A stretch of 64,000 bases of DNA from Spirochaetales bacterium Spiro_07 (GTDB taxonomy: Bacteria; Spirochaetota; Spirochaetia; Treponematales; Treponemataceae), in NCBI GenBank assembly GCA_001603145.1, contig LVBI01000030.1, positions 39,494-103,493 on the forward strand. Reading direction: 5' to 3'. Position numbers and translations under genes: made by a program. A model generated the notes under the pieces. The model worked only from the letters and a program-made list of their open reading frames with translations. It did no database searches and was not told the DNA's origin. This document shows positions 50,361 through 58,586 of the stretch, one piece after another (within the stretch, counting starts at the first letter, position 1; every line of letters starts with the position of its first letter).

Positions 50361-50553
50361 TTTCGCTCTCCTTTTGTAATTTTGCTTTTTCTGCGACTTT
50401 TTCAGCTGCCTTTTCCGCTGCTGAAAGTGCGTCTTTTCCGGCGGTTTCGGTCTGGTTTTGTCTGCTTTTCAGAAAGAGAAAGAGCAGCGCACCGAAGACC
50501 GCCGCAAGCGCGGAAAGCAGCTTTTTAATCTTTTGTTTCAGCTCTGGTTTCAT
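50227..50553 (-). CDS. Membrane-anchored lysis-region protein, possible inner-membrane spanin
   Basis: 108 aa from ATG 50553 (MKPELKQKIKKLLSALAAVFGALLFLFLKSRQ...): one N-terminal transmembrane helix and a long charged coiled coil, the layout of Rz-type spanins. The frame stays open to 50652, but the upstream part is Arg/Cys-rich read-through of the holin-like gene. It overlaps that gene's end and carries the exported protein's start within it. Confidence 0.6.
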   Translation of the reverse strand: MKPELKQKIKKLLSALAAVFGALLFLFLKSRQNQTETAGKDALSAAEKAAEKVAEKAKLQKESEIEKADSNDLLARSAHAERNDAKLEELKSGHKERVRNRIRQELQR

Positions 50554-50794
50554 CGCTTTCCTCTCTTGGTTTCGGCGGCGGAAAAAGTGGCGGTCTTGGC
50601 GATGTCGGCAGCTTTTCGAGCCACAGCGAGATGTCAACAGGGCTGAAAACAAGCGCGATGAACGTGCCGATTTTGATTACGTCGTTAATTGGAATGACGA
50701 TTTTGGTTGTGAGCATGACCGCGAAGCACAGCAGCACGAAAATGACTGCCGCAATCTTTGCGCCGAGCGAAAGCTGTTTGCCTTTAAGTTCCAT
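50525..50794 (-). CDS. Probable holin
   Basis: 89 aa from ATG 50794, with AAGGAG five bases upstream: two hydrophobic segments (about 13-30 and 37-53: AAVIFVLLCFAVMLTTKIV, VIKIGTFIALVFSP) and a Pro-rich charged tail. Size, topology and position between endolysin and spanin-like genes fit a holin. The open frame to 51154 upstream is only the shadow of the amidase gene. Confidence 0.72.
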   Translation of the reverse strand: MELKGKQLSLGAKIAAVIFVLLCFAVMLTTKIVIPINDVIKIGTFIALVFSPVDISLWLEKLPTSPRPPLFPPPKPREESDETRAETKD

Positions 50795-50808
50795 CTTTTC
50801 TCCTTTGT

Positions 50809-51378
50809 TTATCCTTCTATGATTTGCGTGCGCTTTGTGCGCTGTATGACTTCTCTCTTGAATTGCTCCCATTCTTGCGGCTTTTCCACGAAGTATTTGG
50901 GGCAGTTTTTGCCGGTCACGTCGTAATGCCGCCAGAGCGCGGTTTCTGGGTTCAGTCCGTGCTGCATGCACAGAAGCGCGCAGAGTTCTGCCGCCGAATC
51001 GAGAGTTTCGCTTGTAAATGCGCCGCTCCAGTCTGGGTGGCACAGCTCTATTCCTAGTGTGCAGTTGTTCGGGTAGTACGAAAGCTTTTGAAGCGCTTCC
51101 GGTTTGTATGTTGTAGCGCCGACATGGTAGGCGCGCTCGGTGGCTGGTATGCACTGTATGATTTCGCCTTGCAGCCCGATGACGAAATGGGCACTTGCGT
51201 AGCGTTCATTTTTCTGGGCTTGGGTTTGGTTTTTAAGACTTTCAAAATAATTGCGGTTCTGTGTGGCTGTTGTGCCGGGGTTTGCAACCCAATGAATGAC
51301 GATGCCTTTTACGTTGTTGATGTATGTTCCGGGGCGAGAAAATGGGTTGCGTGTAAGCAGATTTCTTTCTATATTCAT
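50809..51378 (-). CDS. N-acetylmuramoyl-L-alanine amidase endolysin (Amidase_2)
   Basis: 189 aa zinc amidase that cleaves the peptidoglycan stem peptide for lysis. Zinc ligands are recognisable as His29 in IVIHWVAN, His in LWRHYDVTGKNCP and Cys of the same block; the core includes SAHFVIGLQGEIIQCIPATERAYHVG and CTLGIELCHPDW. First gene of the right late operon. There is no ribosome site and TATACT ends six bases before the ATG, so the mRNA is probably leaderless. Confidence 0.92.
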   Translation of the reverse strand: MNIERNLLTRNPFSRPGTYINNVKGIVIHWVANPGTTATQNRNYFESLKNQTQAQKNERYASAHFVIGLQGEIIQCIPATERAYHVGATTYKPEALQKLSYYPNNCTLGIELCHPDWSGAFTSETLDSAAELCALLCMQHGLNPETALWRHYDVTGKNCPKYFVEKPQEWEQFKREVIQRTKRTQIIEG

Positions 51379-51426
51379 AGCGAAAGTATAAGAAGAAAAC
51401 GCGCACAGCTCTTGAATTCTGGCACA
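51379..51426 (-). promoter_or_regulatory. Late promoter 1 (drives lysis, terminase and head operon)
   Basis: Minus strand: TGTGCCAGAATTCAAGA (51426-51410), 18 nt, T-TATACT-TTCGCT-ATG. Element, -10 and start codon are at the same distances as in late promoter 2. Confidence 0.85.
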
Positions 51427-51542
51427 TTCCGGCAGTTTTCTGATTGGCGGCGAAGCTCAGCTTGAGGCGGTTTTGCATGTGCTTTTTAAGGTCTTTTCAG
51501 GCGGTTAAAAGCTAATTTTATCGGGCTTTTCAGTCTTTTTTT

Positions 51543-51590
51543 TGTGCCTGATTTCAAGCTGAAACGGCGTGTTTCCGGCAGAATAAAGGC
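51543..51590 (+). promoter_or_regulatory. Late promoter 3 (diverged copy, rightward)
   Basis: TGTGCCTGATTTCAAGC (51543-51559) agrees with the late element at 14 of 17 positions. Again 18 nt follow, then G-CAGAAT-AAAGGC-ATG, identical spacing to promoters 1 and 2. The -10 is weaker. Confidence 0.7.
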
Positions 51591-51812
51591 ATGATTACAA
51601 CGGTAAGAGATTTTATTGCAAGCGTAAAAATGATGCGCACAGCCCAGAAATTGCGTGAAAAGACTGGCAGTCTGCGCTCAAAAAGGTATGCGGCAGAGCT
51701 TGAAAACGAAGTTGATGCGGCTCTTGAAACTGCCATTCAGAACGATGAGAACCGTGCTAAAAAGCAGCTTCTAGGCTTTGACGACATTGATGAAATTTGT
51801 GCAAGGGAATAG
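51591..51812 (+). CDS. Small late gene at the right end of the prophage
   Basis: 73 aa (MITTVRDFIASVKMMRTAQK..., ends LLGFDDIDEICARE), helical and charged, no recognised family. It is the only rightward late gene, apparently under late promoter 3, and has no usable ribosome site, so translation is probably leaderless. It occupies the end position where Mu keeps its accessory com/mom genes, but shows no resemblance to them. Confidence 0.65.
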   Translation: MITTVRDFIASVKMMRTAQKLREKTGSLRSKRYAAELENEVDAALETAIQNDENRAKKQLLGFDDIDEICARE

Positions 51813-51943
51813 CTTGAAAAAACGGTAACAAAAATGCTCTAAAAGGGTCTTTTTTAGGGTATTTTTAACGGTACAGGAAAAGCATTTTTTTTGGTTGTTT
51901 CTTGTTAAATTGTGGAATAATAAAGACTTACACGCTTTTGCTT

Positions 51944-51991
51944 ATTCTCAAAACCGATGTCATTTTTTATTATTCTTTCTGAATTTTTACA
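51944..51991 (-). repeat. Right terminal inverted repeat of the prophage
   Basis: Read inward it begins TGTAA and shares ATAAAAAAT (51970-51962), CAT and TTTGAGAAT (51952-51944) with the left end at the same distances. The AAAAC direct repeat follows at 51992-51996. Confidence 0.85.
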
Positions 51992-52090
51992 AAAACTTAG
52001 TAAAGTCGGGTAATTTTTTAAAATATTTTTAAGTCTTCTCTAAGTGCCCTCTAAAGCAGCTTGAAATGAGCTGTGCTAATCTTACACTGT

Positions 52091-52134
52091 CAAGACGAAG
52101 GGCAACCGCCACAATAAATCCGCCCTTCGTCTTG
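52091..52134 (+). promoter_or_regulatory. Perfect 13-bp hairpin abutting a ribosome binding site
   Basis: CAAGACGAAGGGC (52091-52103) and GCCCTTCGTCTTG (52122-52134) flank an 18-nt loop. The right arm is followed at once by AGGAGG and, four bases later, the ATG at 52145. A fold of this strength next to the ribosome site may stabilise the mRNA or control translation. Confidence 0.75.
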
Positions 52135-52144
52135 AGGAGGTATT

Positions 52145-52621
52145 ATGAAAAAGACAAATATTACAAAAACAGCAGTGGCAGCAGGAATTATGTTTATGGC
52201 TGTAACTTTCAGCGTCAGCGCAAAGCCGAACCAGCCGCCTGTAAGCAAGACAACTACAGTTGTAACAACGACTACGACAACAACCACTACAACTGCACCA
52301 GTTCCATCAAAAAACGTACCGGCAACTGCTTCTAAGAAGCCTGTTCCACCAAAACCGCATGACCATCCGGCTGTGCATCACCATCACAAGCCGAATCATC
52401 CTTATCACGTAGACCATCACAGGAAAGGCCCTGCCAAGTCTGACCCTCTCTTGAAAGCAGCGCCTAAGCATTGTGAGCCACCAAGACACCCAGAGCCGCA
52501 AAAGCAGGAGGTAATCATAATCAAGCCTGACAGCAAGACTTCACAGAAAGCAGCGACTGTTGCTGTTGTCGCTGCCGGCGTTGCCACTGTGGCGTCAATT
52601 GCTGCATTGCTTGCTGATTAA
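52145..52621 (+). CDS. Secreted Thr/His/Pro-rich protein
   Basis: 158 aa. A signal peptide (about 1-27, ending SVSAKP) is followed by a run of ten Thr (VVTTTTTTTTTTAPVP), a His/Pro-rich segment (PHDHPAVHHHHKPNHPYHVDHHRK) and a C-terminal hydrophobic helix (VAVVAAGVATVASIAALLAD). The composition suggests a disordered, possibly metal-binding envelope protein anchored by its tail. No family recognised. It has a very strong AGGAGG site and its own terminator, suggesting high expression. The prophage is inserted 149 bp upstream. Confidence 0.75.
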   Translation: MKKTNITKTAVAAGIMFMAVTFSVSAKPNQPPVSKTTTVVTTTTTTTTTTAPVPSKNVPATASKKPVPPKPHDHPAVHHHHKPNHPYHVDHHRKGPAKSDPLLKAAPKHCEPPRHPEPQKQEVIIIKPDSKTSQKAATVAVVAAGVATVASIAALLAD

Positions 52622-52665
52622 AAAACGGCTCGAAAGATAATTTAAAAACGTTTGTTATTGCCCTA

Positions 52666-52702
52666 GAGCACGCTGCTTTTCAAAGCGGCGTGCTCTTCCT
52701 TT
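52666..52702 (+). terminator. Rho-independent terminator
   Basis: GAGCACGC-TGC pairs with GCG-GCGTGCTC (11 bp, one G-U, extended by CTTT/AAAG). TTCCTTTTT follows. Confidence 0.88.
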
Positions 52703-52763
52703 TTATGCACATGCTTTGATATAATCGCAGTGCGGTAAAATTGTGGAAAACTAGAGGAAAATT

Positions 52764-54038
52764 ATGAAAAAAACATTTTTAATTGCATTGGCTTTAATCT
52801 GCGCATTGTTTTCTGTTTTTGCAGACGATGCTTCCGGGTGGATAAACCCAAGTCTCGGCGGCTTTGAAATGAAAGATAATTCTGCAATAGAAATGACTGA
52901 TGAAGTTGTTGAAATCTGGGAAGACCATGTAAAAGTCAAATTTCATTTTACGAATCTCACAGATGAACCGCAAAAAGTCACTGTCGGTTTTCCTGTAAAA
53001 TGGAAAAGAAGAATAGGGATCTTTGGCAATTCTAACAAGCCGCTGGAAGATAATGAAAAAATCAAAAAAGAGATGGAAGATTTCTATCAATTCAAATCGA
53101 CATGCAACGGCAAATCACTTTCAAGAAAGTTGATTGCAACTGCACGAGAAAATCCAGAAGATTATGAAGATAAATGCGATTTCTGGTTTGTAACCGAACT
53201 GACTTTTGCGCCAAAGCAGGTTATTGAAGTTATAGACGAATATAATCACAAAGCTTCTAACTGGTATGACAGCATAGGCTATTTTGAAAACGAATTTGAA
53301 TATGTCCTTACAACAGGCAGTTCTTGGGCAAATGTCATTAAAAGTGCAGAAATAATCTTTCATTCAAAGAATATCTACCTCTGGCCGCTAAATACAGAAT
53401 CATTTAAAAATACAGATATAGGAGATATTTCTGATTATTTACATTCTGATGGGACTCCAACTGTTCTTAATCTTGAAAATTTCTGTCTTGAAGGTGTTAC
53501 TTGCTCTTATCCGCCGGCTTCAATTTTTTATGATACAAAAAAAGATGAAGTAAAAGTTATCTGGAAACTGAAAAATATAAAGCCAAAAGAAAATTGGAAA
53601 GTAGTTCTCAACGGTTATATAAGGTATGATTTTCCTATAAATTGGATAACACCGTTTTTGCTAAAAGACGACCCTGTGCTTGATAATTTATATGATCATA
53701 AATTCTTAGAATTGGGCGAATATCGGAAAGATTTTAAAATGACGCCGTATGAAGATTTTGTAAAAACCTTCTCAAAAGAAGACTTTACGAAAGAAATTGT
53801 CGAAATATATGAAGGAAGCTTTGTCCGTACTCAGAAAAAAACAGAAGTTTCAAAGATATACGCGCAATATCTAATAAATTCTATTTATGCGCTGCACAAC
53901 TATAAATTTAAAAACCAAAAATGGGCGGATATGTTCAGCCAATTTTCTTGGTATAAGCCCGAAACTTCTTCGATTTCAGAAAAAAACTTTACGGCCGAAG
54001 AAAACGCCATGATAAAGCGCTTGCAAGAATTCAGATAA
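52764..54038 (+). CDS. Secreted protein with C-terminal YARHG-like domain
   Basis: 424 aa. Signal peptide (MKKTFLIALALICALFSVFA), a ~300-residue beta-rich domain of unknown family (EIWEDHVKVKFHFTNLTDEPQKVTVGFPVKW), and a C-terminal YARHG-type domain. That domain reads INSIYALHNYKFKNQKWADMFSQFSWYKP and then ENAMIKRLQEF, with YALHN in place of the usual YARHG. YARHG domains occur in extracellular bacterial proteins, but their function is not settled. AGAGGAAA precedes the ATG. Confidence 0.75.
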   Translation: MKKTFLIALALICALFSVFADDASGWINPSLGGFEMKDNSAIEMTDEVVEIWEDHVKVKFHFTNLTDEPQKVTVGFPVKWKRRIGIFGNSNKPLEDNEKIKKEMEDFYQFKSTCNGKSLSRKLIATARENPEDYEDKCDFWFVTELTFAPKQVIEVIDEYNHKASNWYDSIGYFENEFEYVLTTGSSWANVIKSAEIIFHSKNIYLWPLNTESFKNTDIGDISDYLHSDGTPTVLNLENFCLEGVTCSYPPASIFYDTKKDEVKVIWKLKNIKPKENWKVVLNGYIRYDFPINWITPFLLKDDPVLDNLYDHKFLELGEYRKDFKMTPYEDFVKTFSKEDFTKEIVEIYEGSFVRTQKKTEVSKIYAQYLINSIYALHNYKFKNQKWADMFSQFSWYKPETSSISEKNFTAEENAMIKRLQEFR

Positions 54039-54119
54039 GCGTTTTGCCATAGTTTAGCCAATAGCGATATTCTAAATGACTTTCAGCATATCCTGTGATA
54101 GAATAAAGGCGTTAGCTGT

Positions 54120-56144
54120 ATGTCCTATTCTATTATAAGCTTGCTGGCATTAATACTTAATCTCATAATCAACCGGGAAACTCTTATACATATAAGAGGA
54201 CGGTTCGGAAAGCTTAAAAACGAACCAAAGTCCATTACCCGCTACCGTTATTTTCTGATTGCCGCAACCTGCTACTTTATTGTTGACATAGCATGGGGCA
54301 TTTTGTACGAGCACCACCACATAGAAAAGCTGTTCCCTGTCTTATATTTTGATTGCATCCTTTATTTTCTTTTTATCTTCGTAACAATGCTGACATGGAT
54401 ACGCTATATTGTTGCATATCTGGATATGCATAACCGAAAAAGCAAAGCATTGCTCTATGCGGTGTGGGCTATGTTCACGCTGGCACTTATATATTTGATA
54501 ATCAATATTTTTAAGCCTTTTATTTTTTCTTTTAATGAACAGCATGAATATATTATAGAGCCGGGCAGGCATATTGCTTTTATTTTGCAGGTTGTTCTTT
54601 ATCTGGTAACTTCAACTTATATGCTTTTTTTAGCGCATAAATCAACCGGCGGAGAGAAAACCCGATACATAGCCGTTGGACTCACTTGCCTTGTGATGGA
54701 ATTCTTTTTGATTCTCCAGTTGTTTGATGACAGGTATCCTTCTTATGCCACAGGGCTTATAATCGGAATCTGTTTGATTCATTCCTATGTTGAAGCCGGG
54801 GAACGAAAAGAAAAAGAGATATACGATAACATTGCAAGAAGCCTTGCAGAAGATTATGAAGCGATGTATTACATCAATATAGAGACTGGAGAATTCATGG
54901 AGTTTTCATCCAGTCAGAAATATGCATCTATGAAAGTTCCTGTTATAGGCCGGAATTTTTACGCCGAGACCTCTGCGAATATTGATAAATATGTACATCC
55001 CGACGACAGAGAATTTGCAAAGAATCTGCACCTTAAAGAGGCAATGTTAAAAAATCTTGAAGGCAGAAAATCTTATTCTTATAAATACAGACTGATGATA
55101 GGCGGGCAGCCAAAATATTTTCAATTTACAGTAATACGTGCCAATGATGATAAGCATTTTGTTATGTATGAAAAAGACATAGACGATGAAATTACAGCTG
55201 AAAATATGCGGCTCGAAAATCAGAAGAAGCAGGTCACTTTCACACAGATTGCAGAAATTCTGGCAGTCAATTATGACGTAATCTATTATGTTGATGCAAA
55301 CGATTCGAGCTATATCAGTTATGAATGTAGAAATATTTATGGTGAAGTTGATGTTCAGAAAACTGGCGACGATTTTTTTGCAGATTCCAAAATTGATATT
55401 TCAAATATAGTTCATAAAAGCGACCGTGATTCTGTGCTTGGATTTATCAATAGAGATCATGTAATCAGCACTCTTATGAATCAGAAAAGCTGTCATTTAG
55501 ATTACCGGATTGTAGCATTCAAGAAAACGCATTATGTGAGAATGACTGTACAAAAAACTACAGATGGAACTCACTTCATTATTGGCATTGAAAATATTGA
55601 TGATGAAATCAAAAGAGAAAAACAGCAGCTCAAAGCACTGAATACCGAAAAAGAGCTTGCGCGGCGCGACGAGCTGACAGGGGTAAAGAATAAGACTGCC
55701 TATAATGAACTGGAAAAATCGATTCAGGAAAATATCGACAACGGAATGGATTATCTGCCGTTTGGGCTTATTGTATGCGACACAAATGATTTGAAGAAAA
55801 TAAATGATTCAGAAGGTCATGTGGCAGGTGACGATTATCTCAAAAAATCTGCGAAACTGCTCTGCAATATCTTTGTTCATAGCCCTGTGTTCAGAGTTGG
55901 CGGCGACGAATTTGTAGTTTTCTTGAGAGGCGAAGATTATTCAAACAGAGAAAGTCTGATGAAGACGTTGCAGACTGCTGTTCGAGAAAATCTGCAATCG
56001 GGGGCAGGCGCTGTTTTGGCTTCCGGAATGGCCGAATATATTCCAGGAAAAGATACTCTTGTATCAGAATTATTCGACCGCGCAGACAAAGCCATGTATA
56101 AAAACAAGCGCGAGCTTAAGAAAGAAGAAAACCAGCTCTGCTAG
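54120..56144 (+). CDS. Membrane PAS-PAS-GGDEF diguanylate cyclase
   Basis: 674 aa. Seven or so transmembrane helices occupy about 1-225. Two PAS-like domains follow (about 245-365 and 375-500). A GGDEF domain (about 515-665) carries FRVGGDEFVVFL and DTNDLKKINDSEGH. The signature is intact, so synthesis of c-di-GMP is expected; the residues before it lack an RxxD inhibitory site. A short coiled coil links PAS and GGDEF. No clear ribosome site precedes the ATG. It is probably a membrane sensor feeding c-di-GMP-dependent motility control. Confidence 0.88.
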   Translation: MSYSIISLLALILNLIINRETLIHIRGRFGKLKNEPKSITRYRYFLIAATCYFIVDIAWGILYEHHHIEKLFPVLYFDCILYFLFIFVTMLTWIRYIVAYLDMHNRKSKALLYAVWAMFTLALIYLIINIFKPFIFSFNEQHEYIIEPGRHIAFILQVVLYLVTSTYMLFLAHKSTGGEKTRYIAVGLTCLVMEFFLILQLFDDRYPSYATGLIIGICLIHSYVEAGERKEKEIYDNIARSLAEDYEAMYYINIETGEFMEFSSSQKYASMKVPVIGRNFYAETSANIDKYVHPDDREFAKNLHLKEAMLKNLEGRKSYSYKYRLMIGGQPKYFQFTVIRANDDKHFVMYEKDIDDEITAENMRLENQKKQVTFTQIAEILAVNYDVIYYVDANDSSYISYECRNIYGEVDVQKTGDDFFADSKIDISNIVHKSDRDSVLGFINRDHVISTLMNQKSCHLDYRIVAFKKTHYVRMTVQKTTDGTHFIIGIENIDDEIKREKQQLKALNTEKELARRDELTGVKNKTAYNELEKSIQENIDNGMDYLPFGLIVCDTNDLKKINDSEGHVAGDDYLKKSAKLLCNIFVHSPVFRVGGDEFVVFLRGEDYSNRESLMKTLQTAVRENLQSGAGAVLASGMAEYIPGKDTLVSELFDRADKAMYKNKRELKKEENQLC

Positions 56145-56201
56145 TGCATCTTTTGACAGGCTCTTGTTGGTTGGTGTATTATTGTTCCGATAAGGGCAAA
56201 A

Positions 56202-58586
56202 ATGAAGAAAAAACTTACATTGGCTTCGCTTGAAGTAGGGCAGGAAGCCGTAATTGAATCTGTTGGTGGCGAAGGCGCATTACGCCGCCATTTTTTTGAC
56301 ATGGGCATGACGCCGGGGGCTGAAGTTACGCTCGTGAAGCGTGCTCCGATGGGCGACCCGATTGAAATAGAAATCCGCGGCTACGAGCTGACGCTCAGGC
56401 TTGAAGATGCTGAAAAAATCGAGATAAATGGCGTTCATCTTAGCGACCACACGCACAAAAGTGCAGAGCGCGTAAAAGATATACCGCATCCGGGGCACGG
56501 CGAACTTGGCGCAGCTCATTTTGCGGAGCACCGTACAAAGACTAAGCCCGCAATTCCAGAAGGGCAGCCGCTGTCTTTCGCGCTTGTCGGCAACCAGAAC
56601 TGCGGCAAGACGACGCTTTTCAATCAGCTTACAGGCTCAAACCAGCATGTCGGCAATTTCCCCGGCGTGACTGTCGATAAAAAAGACGGAACAATCAGAA
56701 ATCACCCGGAAGCAACTGTTACAGATTTGCCCGGCATTTATTCGCTTTCACCATATTCAAACGAAGAAATCGTAACGCGCGACTTTTTGCTGAAAAGCCA
56801 GCCTTCGGGCATTATCAACATAATTGATGCGACAAACCTTGAGCGCAACCTGCTTTTGACGACCCAGCTTCTTCAGCTCGGCATTCCGATGGTTATTGCG
56901 CTGAACATGATGGACGAGCTGACAAAGAACGGCGGCGCGGTGCTTGTGAACAAGCTTGAAGATTCACTCGGCGTGCCTGTTGTGCCGATTTCAGCTGCAA
57001 AAAACGAAGGCATTGATGAGCTTGTTGCCCATGCGCTTCACGTTGCAAGGTTTGCAGAAGCACCTGTGCCGATTGATTTCTGTTCGCCTGACGAAAGCTC
57101 GAATGAAGCCGCTGTTCATAGATGCGTGCATACTGTTGAGCATGTAATCGAAGACCACGCTAAGACCGCCGGGCTGCCAGTGCGGTTTGCCGCTTCAAAG
57201 CTTATCGAAGGCGACCCGCTTATAGACGCTGTGCTCAAGCTCGGCAAGAACGAAAAAGATTTGATTAAGCATGCTGTCGTTGAGCTTGAATGGGAAACAA
57301 ACCTTGACCGCGAAGCTGCCATAGCTGACATGTCGTTCAGCTTTATTGAAAGGCTGACCGCCGTAACCTTGATAAAGCCTTCTGAAAGTAAGGAACATGA
57401 GCGCAGCAACAAAATCGACAAGATTTTGACAGGCAAACACACAGCGCTACTTTCGTTTTTTGCGATAATGGCATTCATCTTTTGGATGACATTCGGCGTT
57501 ATCGGCGCGTTTCTTTCAAACTGCCTTGAGTTTTTGATTGGAAAGCTTACCGCGCTTTGTGATTATGGCCTTACGCTTTACGGAATAAACCCGGTTGTTC
57601 ACAGCCTTGTTATAGACGGAATATTTGCCGGTGTGGGCAGCGTTTTAAGCTTTTTGCCGACAATCGTAGTCTTGTTCTTCTTCCTTTCGATTCTGGAAGA
57701 TTCGGGCTACATGGCGCGTGTGGCGTTTGTCATGGACAAGCTTTTGCGCCGCATAGGGCTTTCAGGCCGCTCTTTTGTGCCGATGCTCATCGGTTTTGGC
57801 TGTTCTGTTCCGGCGATTATGGCATCGCGCACGCTTTCGTCAGACAGAGACCGCCGCATGACGATTCTGCTTACGCCGTTTATGAGCTGCTCAGCAAAAC
57901 TGCCGATTTATGCGGTATTTACTATGGCGTTTTTTCCGAATCATGCAGTTCTTGTCATGGTTTCGCTTTATTTTATTGGAATGGTTGTCGGCGTTCTTTA
58001 TGCGCTGCTGCTGAAAGTTACCGGCTTTAAGGGCGAGCCTGTGCCGTTTGTGATGGAACTGCCGAATTACAGGCTGCCGTCTGCAAAAAATGTCTGCCAG
58101 CTCATGTGGGAAAAGGCGAAAGACTTTCTTGTAAAGGCTTTTACGATAATTTTTCTTGCTTCAATCGTCATCTGGTTCTTGCAGACATTCGATTCGCGCC
58201 TTAATGTTGTTGAAAATTCAGCAGACAGCCTGCTTGCATTAATTGGCAGCCTGATTGCGCCAATCTTCAAGCCGCTCGGTTTCGGCGACTGGCGCGTTTC
58301 AACGGCGCTGATTACAGGCTTTGTTGCCAAAGAAAGCGTTGTCGCTACATTGACGGTGTTGCTTGGCGGTTCAAGCACATCGCTTGAGCTGCTTTTCTCG
58401 CAGTTTACGGCTTATGTGTTCCTCATTTTCACGCTGATTTACACGCCTTGCGTTGCGGCTATTGCGGCCGTAAAACGCGAGATGGGCGCAAAATGGGTTC
58501 CGTCTGTGATTGTTACGCAGTGTGCAATTGCGTGGCTTTGCGCTTTTCTTGTAAAGCTGATTGGAACGCTGCTTGGAGTTGCCTGA
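56202..58586 (+). CDS. feoB: FeoA-FeoB fusion ferrous iron transporter
   Basis: 794 aa. Residues 1-75 are a FeoA SH3-like domain (LASLEVGQEAVIESV, FFDMGMTPGAEVTLVKRAPMGDPIEIEI). A G-protein domain follows (G1 GNQNCGKTT at 130-138, G3 DLPGIYSL, G4 NMMDE), then the membrane part with two Gate motifs (FVPMLIGFGCSVPAIMASR and VAKESVVATL). It imports Fe2+ under low oxygen. Fusion of FeoA removes the need for a separate gene. The stop overlaps the next start (TGATG). Confidence 0.95.
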   Translation: MKKKLTLASLEVGQEAVIESVGGEGALRRHFFDMGMTPGAEVTLVKRAPMGDPIEIEIRGYELTLRLEDAEKIEINGVHLSDHTHKSAERVKDIPHPGHGELGAAHFAEHRTKTKPAIPEGQPLSFALVGNQNCGKTTLFNQLTGSNQHVGNFPGVTVDKKDGTIRNHPEATVTDLPGIYSLSPYSNEEIVTRDFLLKSQPSGIINIIDATNLERNLLLTTQLLQLGIPMVIALNMMDELTKNGGAVLVNKLEDSLGVPVVPISAAKNEGIDELVAHALHVARFAEAPVPIDFCSPDESSNEAAVHRCVHTVEHVIEDHAKTAGLPVRFAASKLIEGDPLIDAVLKLGKNEKDLIKHAVVELEWETNLDREAAIADMSFSFIERLTAVTLIKPSESKEHERSNKIDKILTGKHTALLSFFAIMAFIFWMTFGVIGAFLSNCLEFLIGKLTALCDYGLTLYGINPVVHSLVIDGIFAGVGSVLSFLPTIVVLFFFLSILEDSGYMARVAFVMDKLLRRIGLSGRSFVPMLIGFGCSVPAIMASRTLSSDRDRRMTILLTPFMSCSAKLPIYAVFTMAFFPNHAVLVMVSLYFIGMVVGVLYALLLKVTGFKGEPVPFVMELPNYRLPSAKNVCQLMWEKAKDFLVKAFTIIFLASIVIWFLQTFDSRLNVVENSADSLLALIGSLIAPIFKPLGFGDWRVSTALITGFVAKESVVATLTVLLGGSSTSLELLFSQFTAYVFLIFTLIYTPCVAAIAAVKREMGAKWVPSVIVTQCAIAWLCAFLVKLIGTLLGVA

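Larger units (their letters stand above)
19418..51991. mobile_element. Mu-like transposable siphophage prophage, complete
   Basis: A 32,574-bp element with a DDE transposase, MuB-like ATPase, Gam and GemA, Mu-type head genes (gp27, gp28, gp29, MuF, protease/scaffold, decoration, capsid E) and a siphovirus-type tail. It begins TGTAA and ends TTACA and is flanked by direct 5-bp repeats AAAAC (19413-19417, 51992-51996), as expected for Mu-type transposition. Termini read inward agree at 31 of 48 positions without gaps. Late genes run leftward in two blocks separated by the immunity and early module. No obvious inactivating mutation is seen, so it may be inducible. Confidence 0.93.
51813..52144. 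other. Right prophage end and leader of the next host gene
   Basis: 332 bp without a gene. It includes the phage right end (to 51991), with repeated ttaacggta/acggtaaca-type motifs at 51830-51875 that may be extra transposase sites. The target duplication follows at 51992-51996. Then comes AT-rich host promoter DNA and the 13-bp hairpin of the host gene at 52145. Confidence 0.6.

Noticed and set aside
50525..51154. 209-aa frame ending in the holin-like gene
   Set aside because: The first 120 codons lie inside the amidase gene, are Arg-rich and have no start signal; the real gene starts at ATG 50794 with AAGGAG.
51591..51812. Assigning this gene to the host
   Set aside because: It lies inside the mapped phage end and has the late-promoter element at the same spacing as the two leftward late operons.
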